Part shown: piece by piece, positions 27,401 to 35,221 of the stretch | How the letters are laid out: the number at the start of each line of letters is the position of its first letter | How positions within the stretch are numbered: the stretch's first letter is position 1 | NCBI GenBank assembly: GCA_958296005.1 | Contig: CATQHQ010000001.1 | Coordinates: forward strand, 124,001-188,000 | DNA from: Longimicrobiales bacterium | Lineage (GTDB): Bacteria > Gemmatimonadota > Gemmatimonadetes > Longimicrobiales > Gaopeijiaceae | Reading direction: 5' to 3' | Length of the DNA stretch: 64,000 nt | The notes under the pieces: generated by a model | Told to the model about the DNA's origin: nothing | What the model saw: the letters and a program-made list of their open reading frames with translations, nothing else | The model's database searches: none | Program-made: the position numbers and the translations under genes

Positions 27401-28076
27401 GGACCATGTAACGCTCGGTGAAGAGCTGGGTGACGGCGGGAAGCTCGTCGGCCCCGATCTTGACTCCGCTCCGGTTCACTTGGTCCTTCCGCTCCGCTTG
27501 CCAGAACTGGTAGGTCCAGCCGAGGGAGTCGGCGGCAAGAAAGACTGCGCTGGGAAGCGACTCCAGAAGCCCTTCGAGCCTCAGCCGCGCCTCGGGCGGC
27601 AGCGCGACCTCGAGGACGGGGGCGTCCTGCCGGAAGACCCCGGGAAGCATCCTCTCCGCGAACCCCCCGGCCAGCGCCCACAGGTCCTCGCCCCGTTCCC
27701 GGGCCAAGTCCTCGCATTCGTCCAGCGAGACCGGCACCCCGCCTTCGGGCTCGATCAGCAGCCCGTTCTCGGCCAGGAACCGGGCGAAGAGCATCTGGTG
27801 CCACTGCTCGTAGGCGACCTCGTGAGCCAACCGGTCGATCTCCTGGGTGCCCACGCTCCGGTCAAACGGGTCGCCGAGCTGACGGCCGCGCGCCCGCAAC
27901 CGGTTCCGTAGCGCCTTCTCCGCCAACGTCATAGAGTCGTGGGGCTTGTGCCGGCCCACGGCCAACGCCTCCAGACTCTGCCGGCCGGCGGCCTCACCCG
28001 TGTGGCGGGCTTCGAGGACCGCCTTGGCTAGGCGGTTGCGAAGGTCGAGGGAGAGCGGAGGGTGTCGGGTGGACAT
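24444..28076 (-). CDS. pglX: BREX adenine-specific DNA methyltransferase PglX, copy 2
   Basis: A 1210-residue paralogue of PglX1 in the same orientation. SAM motif I is LDPCCGSGHF near residue 305 and motif IV is again NVPF near 508 (ITNVPFLARAKQ). The region at about 585-825 is unlike PglX1 (for example KPRFIFCCWEVPLL), so the two enzymes probably recognise different DNA sites, while the flanks are nearly the same. The C-terminus is shorter, ending AAKEAARAAAR at the junction with the degraded XRE-ImmA gene. Two PglX proteins in one locus are known for type 5 BREX, but here the other genes are type 1. Confidence 0.92.
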   Translation of the reverse strand: MSTRHPPLSLDLRNRLAKAVLEARHTGEAAGRQSLEALAVGRHKPHDSMTLAEKALRNRLRARGRQLGDPFDRSVGTQEIDRLAHEVAYEQWHQMLFARFLAENGLLIEPEGGVPVSLDECEDLARERGEDLWALAGGFAERMLPGVFRQDAPVLEVALPPEARLRLEGLLESLPSAVFLAADSLGWTYQFWQAERKDQVNRSGVKIGADELPAVTQLFTERYMVLFLFHNTIGAWRAGKLLSEADGGTDDRTEDDLRRAVRVEAGDGYDFSYLRFARDEDEAWRPAAGWFEGWPRTAAELRVLDPCCGSGHFLVEGLELLVRLRMEEEGLAVRDAVRAVLRDNLHGLEIDPRCSQIAAFNLAFAAYRLVGRPFELPPLNIACCGLAPNSSKSAWAAVAARAEAATGMDRERHLFGDEPSLATGPVQDGMAALHSLFQKAPELGSLINPRALVGGSLLRADFKALRQTLLAVLRKEKSSSDDVYERTVVADGMARAVELLDSKYTLVITNVPFLARAKQSAVLRQFGKDSHSAAKGDLATIFASSILRWLDESGTQALVAPQNWLFLTNYQKFRERLLKTRTYNLAARLGPAAFETVSGHVVNVSLIILSAEKPSKKWQMSGLDVSATLGSKPIQAAEKATLLASSAPVHSAKQEDQLQNIDKRILLAPASNLPLLMTLADYGKGSVTGDKPRFIFCCWEVPLLRSPPHVKWANSPASFDHWTGRSEFCKVPLDSSSIREQIGSGINGHRVFGRTGVAVNKISRQPFLYAGEVFDDNVGPICPRQSSAGLARVLWVYVSSPEYAKAIRQIDQKLNVTAATLVKVPFDLNCWQRVAEKQYPTGLPEPYSDDPTQWLFHGHPCGSVVWDENAKKLADGPLRTDDTVLHVAVARLLGYRWPAEHDEGMELADESRAWIARARELDQFADSDGIVCIPAIGGERSAQDRLRYLLRAAYGAAQWSAATERVLLDATRGKGRVPASIDNWLRNGFFEQHCRLFRNRPFVWHVWDGRRDGFHALVNYHRLAGPDGEGRRTLESLAYRYLGNWIEKQRAEQQEGKAGADARLAAALNLQQQLERIAAGEPPLDIFVRWRPIHRQPVGWEPDIDDGVRLNIRPFMRAELRFGGRKGAGILRWKPNIKWGKDRGKEPEYHKDTAEHIRPRDDFPWFWGCPGGGTERQRTDFHGGPDFDGNRWNDLHYTRAAKEAARAAAR

Positions 28077-28163
28077 CGTGCTGATTCTTTAGATCGAGTA
28101 GTTGGATGCTCAGTTGGTACAGCATACTACACCGAATAACGACAGGCAAATACAACAAGGATC

Positions 28164-28673
28164 CTACGACCCACGTTCGCGAAGGTCACGTCGGAATTTC
28201 GAAATCACTTTGTCGTTGATATGCAGAGGGTTGGACTTCTGTATCTCGAGCGCGATGTTCATGGCAGACGCGGAATTGATTGCTCCCGCTGCCACTAGGT
28301 CGATCATGAGTCGAAGGCCGAACATCGTCGTAACTCCTTGCGCTTGGCACTGCTTCTGAAGAGCGCGATCATTCGTCACGCATATCCAGCCGTTTCCCTT
28401 GCATACAACCAGGCATAGTCTGTCTTGATCCGAAAGACCAGCTATCAACTCCGAAGCCTCCAGCAGCAGTTCCCTCTCCACATCGATGATCTCCATTCCC
28501 ATAGACTCACAGTCCGCATCGGTAAGTTCATCAACCTCCTCGAGTACGTCTCGTAATACAGCCAGCTGTCCAATGCTCTTGGATGCATGCTCAAGAATCG
28601 CTAAAGTCGACTTGTAATAGTCGATCAACACGTTTGCATCCAACAGTAGGGTTGTTGCTCTGATCATTTGCAT
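28164..28673 (-). CDS. PIN-domain protein, probable toxin partner of XRE-ImmA
   Basis: A 169-residue protein with PIN-fold signatures: TLLLDANVLIDYYK at the N-terminus (first catalytic Asp), a central acidic Glu/Asp segment (EEVDELTDADCESMG) and ICVTNDRALQKQC (third acidic position). PIN proteins are metal-dependent RNases; HTH-ImmA (COG2856) proteins are known to pair with PIN-like toxins. It lies 40 bp downstream of XRE-ImmA and 87 bp before pglX2. GC is lower than in the pglX genes. Confidence 0.75.
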   Translation of the reverse strand: MQMIRATTLLLDANVLIDYYKSTLAILEHASKSIGQLAVLRDVLEEVDELTDADCESMGMEIIDVERELLLEASELIAGLSDQDRLCLVVCKGNGWICVTNDRALQKQCQAQGVTTMFGLRLMIDLVAAGAINSASAMNIALEIQKSNPLHINDKVISKFRRDLRERGS

Positions 28674-28712
28674 GTCCTCTTAGTTGTTGTCGGCTCAGTG
28701 CCAACAAGTTAG

Positions 28713-29852
28713 CTAGCCCGCCCATTCACAAGTAAGTTGCCGCATCTCCATCTGAGTGATCTTCAGTACTTCCGCCGCGCGTCCCAGCGAAACGTAGTGC
28801 CCCTCCACGGCCTGTCGTACGAGCCGCGACAGCCGATCGTCGACGAAGTCGTGGCGAGATACTCTACTAGGTTCGCCGGACCGACGCCAGTCCCACGCGA
28901 ATTCGCTGCGCTCCATAGCCGCCGGTTCGTCCGCCTTGCGAAGCGTCTTGCCGAACCGCGCCTTGTGTTGACTCTGGAACGCTGGCCATACCGAAGCCTT
29001 CTCTTGGCCCGAAACCACCAGCCGGAACAGCACGGTCTTGTAGCTTACCCTGAACATCCGCTTGATCTTCAGAACGCGAACGATCAGCGGCTGGCCCCGG
29101 GTCGCGTGCCACTCGGGGCGAAACGCTTTCTCGGGCATCAGAAACTCGCTGGCGAAGGCGTCCGCTTCCCGCTCCGCATCTTGGGAACCCGGATCGGCGT
29201 CGCCTAGGTACTCGGACGGGTGAAGCAGAAGGTGCCCCAGCTCGTGGGCGGCCGTGAATATCCAACGCTCCACCGAGATGCGATCCCACGTGTTCACGAC
29301 CACCGCCGGGCCGACGCTACCGCAGCCGACGCTCAGGCCGAAGAAGGAGTCTCTCGGCTTGTTCAGAAGCAGCAGCTTTACGCCGTTGTCCTCGAGCAGT
29401 CCGCAGATGTCCCGAATCGGCTCCCTCGAACCGAGACCAACGGCCCGCCGAGCGCGGTTAGCTGCTTCCGTCGGCGTCTTTGCCCAAGCCGGATCCCAGT
29501 GGGCCCCAAATCGGAACGGGAGCCGCTCGTCGAGACAGGCCTCCAGTTCGTCGTAGGCGGCTAGCCAATCGGAGACCTCCGCCAGGATCTGGCCACGCGA
29601 ATGGACCCTGGTGTGGGCCCGGAATCGGACGTTCTCCAGCGGCCGGATGACCGCGACCAAGTCGGCGACGTGGACCTCTAGCGCCTTCGCCAGAGTCCGC
29701 AGGGTCCCTGCACGGGGCAGGGTGGTCCCCCGTTCGATCTTGCCCACGGTGCCTCGCGAGACTCCAGCCCTGGTGGCCAGCTCCTCTTGGGTCAGGTCCC
29801 GGTCCAGCCGCAGCCGGACCAGATTCGCGGCAATCCGCGCTTCGTCGGTCAA
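28713..29852 (-). CDS. XRE-family regulator fused to ImmA/IrrE metallopeptidase
   Basis: 379 residues from a TTG at 29852, chosen because AGGAGG lies five bases upstream; a GTG at 29888 would fall at the predicted transcription start. The N-terminal HTH (LTQEELATRAGVSRGTVGKIERG) is followed by an ImmA/IrrE zinc peptidase with AAHELGHLLLHPSEYL (HExxH) and EREADAFASEFLMP. Such proteins act as repressors or antitoxins that are cleaved or that cleave partners. With the PIN gene it likely forms a toxin-antitoxin pair inside the BREX locus. Confidence 0.85.
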   Translation of the reverse strand: MTDEARIAANLVRLRLDRDLTQEELATRAGVSRGTVGKIERGTTLPRAGTLRTLAKALEVHVADLVAVIRPLENVRFRAHTRVHSRGQILAEVSDWLAAYDELEACLDERLPFRFGAHWDPAWAKTPTEAANRARRAVGLGSREPIRDICGLLEDNGVKLLLLNKPRDSFFGLSVGCGSVGPAVVVNTWDRISVERWIFTAAHELGHLLLHPSEYLGDADPGSQDAEREADAFASEFLMPEKAFRPEWHATRGQPLIVRVLKIKRMFRVSYKTVLFRLVVSGQEKASVWPAFQSQHKARFGKTLRKADEPAAMERSEFAWDWRRSGEPSRVSRHDFVDDRLSRLVRQAVEGHYVSLGRAAEVLKITQMEMRQLTCEWAG

Positions 29853-29890
29853 ATGAACCTCCTGTTCGCTCGCGACGAGTACTGACACCG

Positions 29891-29919
29891 AAAGTATCCA
29901 AACGTGCAGTTTACGTCAA
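29891..29919 (-). promoter_or_regulatory. Promoter of XRE-ImmA with inverted repeat in the spacer
   Basis: On the minus strand TTGACG (-35) and TACTTT (-10) are separated by 17 bp. The spacer contains AAAC-TGCAC-GTTT, an imperfect inverted repeat in the place where an XRE autorepressor would bind. It implies that XRE-ImmA, PIN and perhaps pglX2 can be transcribed independently of the brxA promoter. Confidence 0.6.
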
Positions 29920-29941
29920 TATGGACGATATAGAATGCTGT

Positions 29942-30017
29942 CTAGCCGGCTACCGTGCGACGCCTTGGCTAGGCTGTTGCGGAGGTTGGGGAAGAGCGGA
30001 AGGTGTCGGGTGGACAT
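29942..30017 (-). pseudogene. Remnant of a third pglX gene (internal deletion)
   Basis: Minus-strand sequence from the ATG at 30017 reads MSTRHLPLFPNLRNSLAKA, clearly the pglX N-terminus. After about 19 codons it passes into about 20 bases resembling the last codons and TAG stop of pglX2. As at the pglX2/degraded XRE junction, the sequence ACAGC(A/G)TTC follows. So a pglX copy once stood before the XRE-ImmA gene and has lost about 3.5 kb of its interior. Confidence 0.75.
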
Positions 30018-30089
30018 GAGACAGTGCGCCAGATGACCGCCCTATGTTCGAGACGCCCGCGCCGGAACGTGCAGTAGATCACGCTCACC

Positions 30090-30488
30090 TTACCTCCCAT
30101 CCAGCGGCAACTGGCGGAACTTCGTCCCAGTGGGCGGAATCCTGAAGGCGAAGGGAGGTTGTTGCCTGTCAGCGTGCTCCTTTATCCGCGGCCAGTTTCG
30201 GATCAGTTGTTGGATTAACTGGCATCTCGTCTTATTGTTTCCGGCAAGAAGAAACATTCCGACAGCATGTTGCTTGACGGCACTCAACTCGTTCGGGCGC
30301 CAGCGAATACGCTTGTCTCTTGTTACAACAAACCAGCCTCTGTCACCTGCTTTGGCGAGCCATTCAGAATCCGGTGTGTCTTCGCGAAAATGATCCGTCA
30401 AGTGTACCACATCCTCTCCAAAGCAAGCCATGCCCCTGGCAAGGCCCTTACCGAGGTTGTTGTCAAAAAGAAATCTCATTATACTCAC
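30090..30488 (-). CDS. DUF5615-type PIN-like toxin
   Basis: A 132-residue protein of the PIN-like DUF5615/COG4634 group: MRFLFDNNLGKGLARGM with the first acidic residue, EDVVHLTDHF, DSEWLAKAGDRGWFVVTRDKRI (second acidic site) and VGMFLLAG. These are predicted RNase toxins paired with DUF433 antitoxins. The start overlaps the upstream antitoxin stop by 4 bp, the usual coupling for such pairs. The stretch 30018-30089 downstream holds no recognisable gene. Confidence 0.78.
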   Translation of the reverse strand: MSIMRFLFDNNLGKGLARGMACFGEDVVHLTDHFREDTPDSEWLAKAGDRGWFVVTRDKRIRWRPNELSAVKQHAVGMFLLAGNNKTRCQLIQQLIRNWPRIKEHADRQQPPFAFRIPPTGTKFRQLPLDGR

Positions 30489-31168
30489 GCCTCAAGGCCA
30501 CGTTCAAACTCGACGGCCGCTTCAACTTCAGCTCCTGTGATGCCCCACCACTCCTTGACGGCTTGATGGCTACAGTCCTCCGCGACAAAGAAATCATAGA
30601 CGTTAGCAGTCGAGATGCCACGACCTTTCAACGAAGGGCTTCCAAACGACACAACTGGATCGATGACCACAAACCCGTCAGGTCCACGCGGGTACCAACG
30701 GCGTGCATATTCGTCGGGAGGGTCAAAGAAGTCGATTTGCTTGGCAAGTTCCTGAATGACCGGCGCAATCGTCCACTGCCCGCCGCTCAACAAGTGCAAG
30801 ATAGCGTCGCCCTTGTCTTGAACTCGAAGGAACACGTCGGTGCTGTCAGCAAGGAATACGCGGCGGTGCGCCAGATGGATCGTACCCAAAATGCTTGCCG
30901 CCTCCCCTAGAGCCATCCTGATTCGCTGAAGTGATATGCCGTGATCCAGGAACTGCTTGACGAACAAGAGCTCGACCAGCTCGAGAAAAGAGACGTAGGA
31001 CGAGTTCGCGGTCTTCCTTTCGCGACGAACAACAGGAGGCTGGCGTCGAAGGGCGCTCGCGCTGCGATAGGTGTAGCCCTTGAGCCAGCGACGCACCCGC
31101 GCAGGGTGCAAGCCGACCAAGCGACCGGCCTCGGCGGCCGGGTAGGCTGGGGCCGTGCAGTACGTCAT
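30485..31168 (-). CDS. DUF433 antitoxin with MerR-like HTH
   Basis: 227 residues from an ATG at 31168, just 11 bp after brxC; longer in-frame starts run into brxC and are rejected. The N-terminus is a MerR/HTH_17-like DNA-binding region (AAEAGRLVGLHPARVRRWLKG) and the C-terminus is a DUF433 domain (VVIDPVVSFGSPSLKGRGI ... VKEWWGIT). DUF433 proteins are antitoxins of PIN-like DUF5615 toxins and generally autoregulate. The pair has no room for its own promoter upstream, so it appears to be driven by the BREX operon. Confidence 0.78.
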   Translation of the reverse strand: MTYCTAPAYPAAEAGRLVGLHPARVRRWLKGYTYRSASALRRQPPVVRRERKTANSSYVSFLELVELLFVKQFLDHGISLQRIRMALGEAASILGTIHLAHRRVFLADSTDVFLRVQDKGDAILHLLSGGQWTIAPVIQELAKQIDFFDPPDEYARRWYPRGPDGFVVIDPVVSFGSPSLKGRGISTANVYDFFVAEDCSHQAVKEWWGITGAEVEAAVEFERGLEA

Positions 31169-31179
31169 GGCAAGGTCTC

Positions 31180-34100
31180 TCACTTCACCACCACGGTTCC
31201 TTTCCTCACGGCCTCCATCAGCCGTCGTTCGTGTTCGTCGAGCCACGCCCGCACGGAGGCCTCGTCTTTCAGCGTGCCCCGCCGGACCTGCACGGCTACG
31301 GGCGCGCGACCGTCTGCCAGCCGCTTGGCGGCCTCCTCCAGCGCGGTCGCCTCCCGGGACTGCACGGCCTCGATCTCGGCCCGCCACGCGGCCAAGCTTC
31401 GCTCGTCCAGCTCCTTTCGCACGTCCGGGTTGGTCTCGACGGCGAGCGGTCGCGGTTCCACCAGCCCCGCCCTGGACAGGATCCCCGCTCGAGCTTCTTC
31501 GTCCAGCTGCCGCCAAGTGTCGTCGGCTCCCAGCCGCTCCACGGCCTCGTTCACCGCCTGATCCAGCGCGGCCCGCACCTGCACCAGCTCCTTCCTCAAC
31601 GCCTCCGCCAGCTTGGCCGCGCACGGTGCCACAGGGTCCATCTCGTCCAGTAGCGACCGACGCTCGGCCACCGCGTCCAGCTCCTTCCCTACCTCATCGG
31701 CCACCGGCAACCCGGCGGCGTGCCTCCGCAATGCTCCCGCCAGCTTCCACGTGGGAACTCGCTCTTGCGCCCACTCGCCCAGCACCCGCCAGCGCGCAAC
31801 CGCATCCGCCAGCTCCTCGCGCGCCTCGTGGATCGCCGCCAGCTGCTCGTTGCCGGCCAGCCGCCCCAAACGGTCCAGCAACCCGGTACCCGAAGGCGCA
31901 GGTAGCGGCGCATCGCCCCCAGCCTTCCCGGCCAGTGCCCGCAACCGTTCTAGAAACGGCTCCGCGTGCGACGCTTCGTTGCCCGGCTTTGCGTTCACGC
32001 CGGCTTTCTGGAACAGCCCCCGCAACGCAATGCGCTGCCTCGTGGTCAGGACCACAGCTTCCGGGCGAAATACGGCGGTCCGGATCGCCGCCTGGTTCAG
32101 CCGTCCAGCCTGCACGGCCACGCCGTTGCGGGTCGCTTGCAGGTGCCCACGGCGGTGAAGCGCCACCAAGGCCGCGTCCACGGCGTCCTGCGGCCAGCCG
32201 AACGGGGGCTCGCCCAGCTTCCTGCGGACGTCGGAGCCGCGCCTGCCGTTTCCGATGGTGGCCATCACCTCCTTGGCCACGGCGTGGTCGGGCAGCCTAC
32301 CGTCCCAGCCCACCACCTGGAAGGGCGTGTCCGACCCTTCGCGCGCGCGCTTCAGCGCAACGCCCCAGGCCCTGTGATCGGCGTCGGGGAACCGTGGGAA
32401 CATGCGGTCCAACGACTTCTTCGCCGCCTCCTCAATCTTGCCCGGCAAGTCGCCGGTAGCGAAGACCTCCGCCCCGCCACCTTGCAGCACGCGCCCGGCG
32501 ACCAATGTCTTCCGCGCGATCCCGTCCTGGGCCGTCTCTGCGGTGTCCAGACGATCCTTCATGCTGGCCGCGGCCTCCTTCCCTTCTGGGGAGGACTGCA
32601 AGCCCTTCTCGTCCAGCACCTGTCGCGCTGCTTCCGCGGTCAAGATGTGGCGGCGCAGGTCGTCGGCGTCGCGCCGGGGGAGGAAAACATGAAGCACCGG
32701 GTCGTTCATGCCGCGCCGCCGAGCGTCGTTCTCCACATCCTCCGCACTGCACGACCATTCGTCCCGCAGCCAGACGCGCACCGCCCCGCCCTGCGCCGGC
32801 TCCGGCAGCGTGTCCACGTGCAGCGCCAGCTTGCGCCTAGTCCTGGACTTGCCATGCAGTAGCCGAATCCGCGAGACGATCTCCTCCACGGCCACGGCCA
32901 ACAACTGCTGCCGGTAGAGGGAGCCCTGCACTTCGTCCCGGCCCAGGACCGCACGTCGCTCGCGGAACGCCCGTTCCCATTCGGCACCGGCGGTGGTTTG
33001 GATGCGGTACTCGTCCGCCACCTTCATGAGGACGCCCTCGGACGCCAGCTGCTCCAGAGCGTCCTGCACGCGCTTGCGGAAGACGCCCGAGTTCGCCGAC
33101 ACGTCGTCCACCAGCAGGTCGGCCAACGTCCGGGCGTCGGCTCGAACGCCCAAGTCCGTCGCACCCTGTCGGGGCAGCTTGCCGATCAGGAAGGCCAAGC
33201 CGCACAGGTCGCGGCGAAGCACGCCCGCATCCGTGTCGTCGTCCAGCTTCGCGATGCGCGTGTTGATCTCGGGGAGCAGGACGTCGGAGTTGACCAAGTC
33301 GGCCGCCAAGGCCCCGAACAAGTCGCTGGCCGGCACGACGGCCCCCAAGTCCCGTTTGGCAAGCCGTTCCAGCGAGTCGTGCAGGATGCGCAGCTGCGAT
33401 CGAAGCTGGCTGTGCGCACCCGCCACCGCCTGGAAGCAGTACTCCCAGAACCGCCGGCGCGTGCGGAGCAGCGGGTAGTCGGCTGCGTGGTACCGTCGGT
33501 CCTCACCTTGAACGGCCAGCTTGGTGCCCTGAAGCTGCCGCGACACCTCTCCGGCGTGGGTCTCGAACATCTGCTTCAGAGGATCGGCGGCGCTGGCCTT
33601 CTTCCGCAGGAGCACCTCCCGGGTCACCTCTTCCACTTCGGCGTCGGTGAGCTGGACAGACACACGAAAACGGTCGCTGAGCCACCTCAGCGACTTGGTG
33701 CCTCCAGAAAGCGCCGACTGGCCTGCTGCGACCAGCAACACCCGGCTTTCGAACTGCGTTTGGATCGCCTCGGCCACCTCGGTGACGGCGGAGGACCGGT
33801 CGCTTTCGTCGCCGATGTACTGCTGCACCTCGTCGAGCACGAGAATCGTGAGCGGAAGCCGGCTGTCGTTCCCCGTCAGGGCCTGCTTGGCGGCATCCAC
33901 GAACTCTCTGGTCTTGATGTCGCTGGTGGGGAGAGGATACTGCATGGCCAGCAGCTGCCGAGCGGCCTTGGCGTCGGAAGCGAACTCGGGGTACGCCTTC
34001 ATCAATGCATCGGCGATCAGCGGACTCACATACAGGCTGGAGAGCTCCCGGTGCCAGTCCTTGCCCGCGGCCTCCACGGCGCTCCGCACTTGGTCTAACA

Positions 34101-34650
34101 GCCCTTGCTCCCGCAACCAGAAGCAGAACTGGGCCTGGGCATAGTCCGTCGGCCATCCGCTCGCTTGAAGGATGACGGCCAGGATCGAGAGGCGTACGCG
34201 GCTTACGTCCTCGGCCAGGAGGGTTCCAGCGGCGTACACGGCCGGTGCACCGGTGCGGTTCGCGTGCACGTCCAGCTCGCGAAGGTGAGTTTCGATCGAC
34301 GCCGGCAACCCGCCCGGCACCAGCGCACGGGCCGTTGCTCCATCGTCGAAGCGAGTGTTGGTCCAGAGGTGGGCGAACATCTTGAGGAGATGGGACTTGC
34401 CGCTGCCGAAGAAGCCACTCACCCATACCGAGTCCTGTCTGGAGGTGCCCAAGTTCGCCAGGTAGTTCCCCAGCACCCGCTCGATGGCGTCGGCGAACTT
34501 GCCCCTGCACACGAACGACGTCAGTTCGGCGCGCAGCTCCTGCTGGGACTCGCTGCTGGCGTCGCCGACGATCCGCGCTTGGCCGTTGTTGGCCAACCGC
34601 TCCGTGCGCGGGTCGCGCTCCAACAGTTCGAAGATCTTCGGTGGAGTCAT
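31180..34650 (-). CDS. brxC: BREX protein BrxC (large P-loop ATPase)
   Basis: A 1156-residue protein. Walker A is GFFGSGKSHLLKMF near residue 85 and Walker B is LTILVLDEVQQYIGDE near 275, followed by long helical regions. BrxC/PglY is a core BREX ATPase thought to act in a complex with BrxB and PglZ on DNA. Spacing to brxB is 16 bp and to the DUF433 gene 11 bp. Length agrees with the family's usual 1100-1250 residues. Confidence 0.93.
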   Translation of the reverse strand: MTPPKIFELLERDPRTERLANNGQARIVGDASSESQQELRAELTSFVCRGKFADAIERVLGNYLANLGTSRQDSVWVSGFFGSGKSHLLKMFAHLWTNTRFDDGATARALVPGGLPASIETHLRELDVHANRTGAPAVYAAGTLLAEDVSRVRLSILAVILQASGWPTDYAQAQFCFWLREQGLLDQVRSAVEAAGKDWHRELSSLYVSPLIADALMKAYPEFASDAKAARQLLAMQYPLPTSDIKTREFVDAAKQALTGNDSRLPLTILVLDEVQQYIGDESDRSSAVTEVAEAIQTQFESRVLLVAAGQSALSGGTKSLRWLSDRFRVSVQLTDAEVEEVTREVLLRKKASAADPLKQMFETHAGEVSRQLQGTKLAVQGEDRRYHAADYPLLRTRRRFWEYCFQAVAGAHSQLRSQLRILHDSLERLAKRDLGAVVPASDLFGALAADLVNSDVLLPEINTRIAKLDDDTDAGVLRRDLCGLAFLIGKLPRQGATDLGVRADARTLADLLVDDVSANSGVFRKRVQDALEQLASEGVLMKVADEYRIQTTAGAEWERAFRERRAVLGRDEVQGSLYRQQLLAVAVEEIVSRIRLLHGKSRTRRKLALHVDTLPEPAQGGAVRVWLRDEWSCSAEDVENDARRRGMNDPVLHVFLPRRDADDLRRHILTAEAARQVLDEKGLQSSPEGKEAAASMKDRLDTAETAQDGIARKTLVAGRVLQGGGAEVFATGDLPGKIEEAAKKSLDRMFPRFPDADHRAWGVALKRAREGSDTPFQVVGWDGRLPDHAVAKEVMATIGNGRRGSDVRRKLGEPPFGWPQDAVDAALVALHRRGHLQATRNGVAVQAGRLNQAAIRTAVFRPEAVVLTTRQRIALRGLFQKAGVNAKPGNEASHAEPFLERLRALAGKAGGDAPLPAPSGTGLLDRLGRLAGNEQLAAIHEAREELADAVARWRVLGEWAQERVPTWKLAGALRRHAAGLPVADEVGKELDAVAERRSLLDEMDPVAPCAAKLAEALRKELVQVRAALDQAVNEAVERLGADDTWRQLDEEARAGILSRAGLVEPRPLAVETNPDVRKELDERSLAAWRAEIEAVQSREATALEEAAKRLADGRAPVAVQVRRGTLKDEASVRAWLDEHERRLMEAVRKGTVVVK

Positions 34651-34666
34651 GGCTTGCTACGGGGGC

Positions 34667-35221
34667 TCACGGCACCCATCCCTCGTCCAGAGTGATCGGC
34701 TGCGCCAAGTAGTTCCAGCCGTCGCGGGCGTCCAAGAGGCGGTAGTTGTTGTCGTCCTTGGTCCCGGGAAAAAAGACGGCCAGCCTTCCCTTGATCGACC
34801 GCTCTACGTCGTGGATCAGCTTCGACACGCGCAGGAAACCGTACAGGGAAGCCACCCCGACCAGCCCGACGACCGTGTTCTCGTCGGCTTCGTCCAATGT
34901 CGTGGCCAGCCGGTTTGCCGCGACGCGCCGGAACTCGTCCTCCAGCCTGGGGCCCAAGAACTCCGGGTCTTCGAAGTAGGCGTCTCGGTACTCCTCGCCC
35001 GCCATCCACTCGGCGAACCACTTGGTGCAGTCCACTAGCCGCCACTCGTGGCCCGCTTGGACGGTGGCCTGCTCGAACTCTCCCAGGCACCCCCGCAGCG
35101 TCCGTTCGCGCTCCTTTGGATACACGATCATCAGGACCCGCTGGGCGCCCGCCAAAGTGCGTTGCCACGGCGCGCTCACACGGCGCTGGTAGACCGCCGC
35201 CAACTTCTGGACCTTGCTCAC
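34667..35221 (-). CDS. brxB: BREX protein BrxB (DUF1788)
   Basis: 184 residues from a GTG at 35221 that overlaps the brxA stop (GTGA); a far longer open frame upstream is a shadow of brxA. Features such as RVLMIVYPKERERTLRGCLGEFEQ, WFAEWMAGEEYRDAYFEDPEFL and RLAVFFPGTKDDNNYRLLDARDGWNYLAQPI fit BrxB, which is essential in type 1 BREX and contacts PglZ. The protein is soluble. Confidence 0.88.
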   Translation of the reverse strand: MSKVQKLAAVYQRRVSAPWQRTLAGAQRVLMIVYPKERERTLRGCLGEFEQATVQAGHEWRLVDCTKWFAEWMAGEEYRDAYFEDPEFLGPRLEDEFRRVAANRLATTLDEADENTVVGLVGVASLYGFLRVSKLIHDVERSIKGRLAVFFPGTKDDNNYRLLDARDGWNYLAQPITLDEGWVP

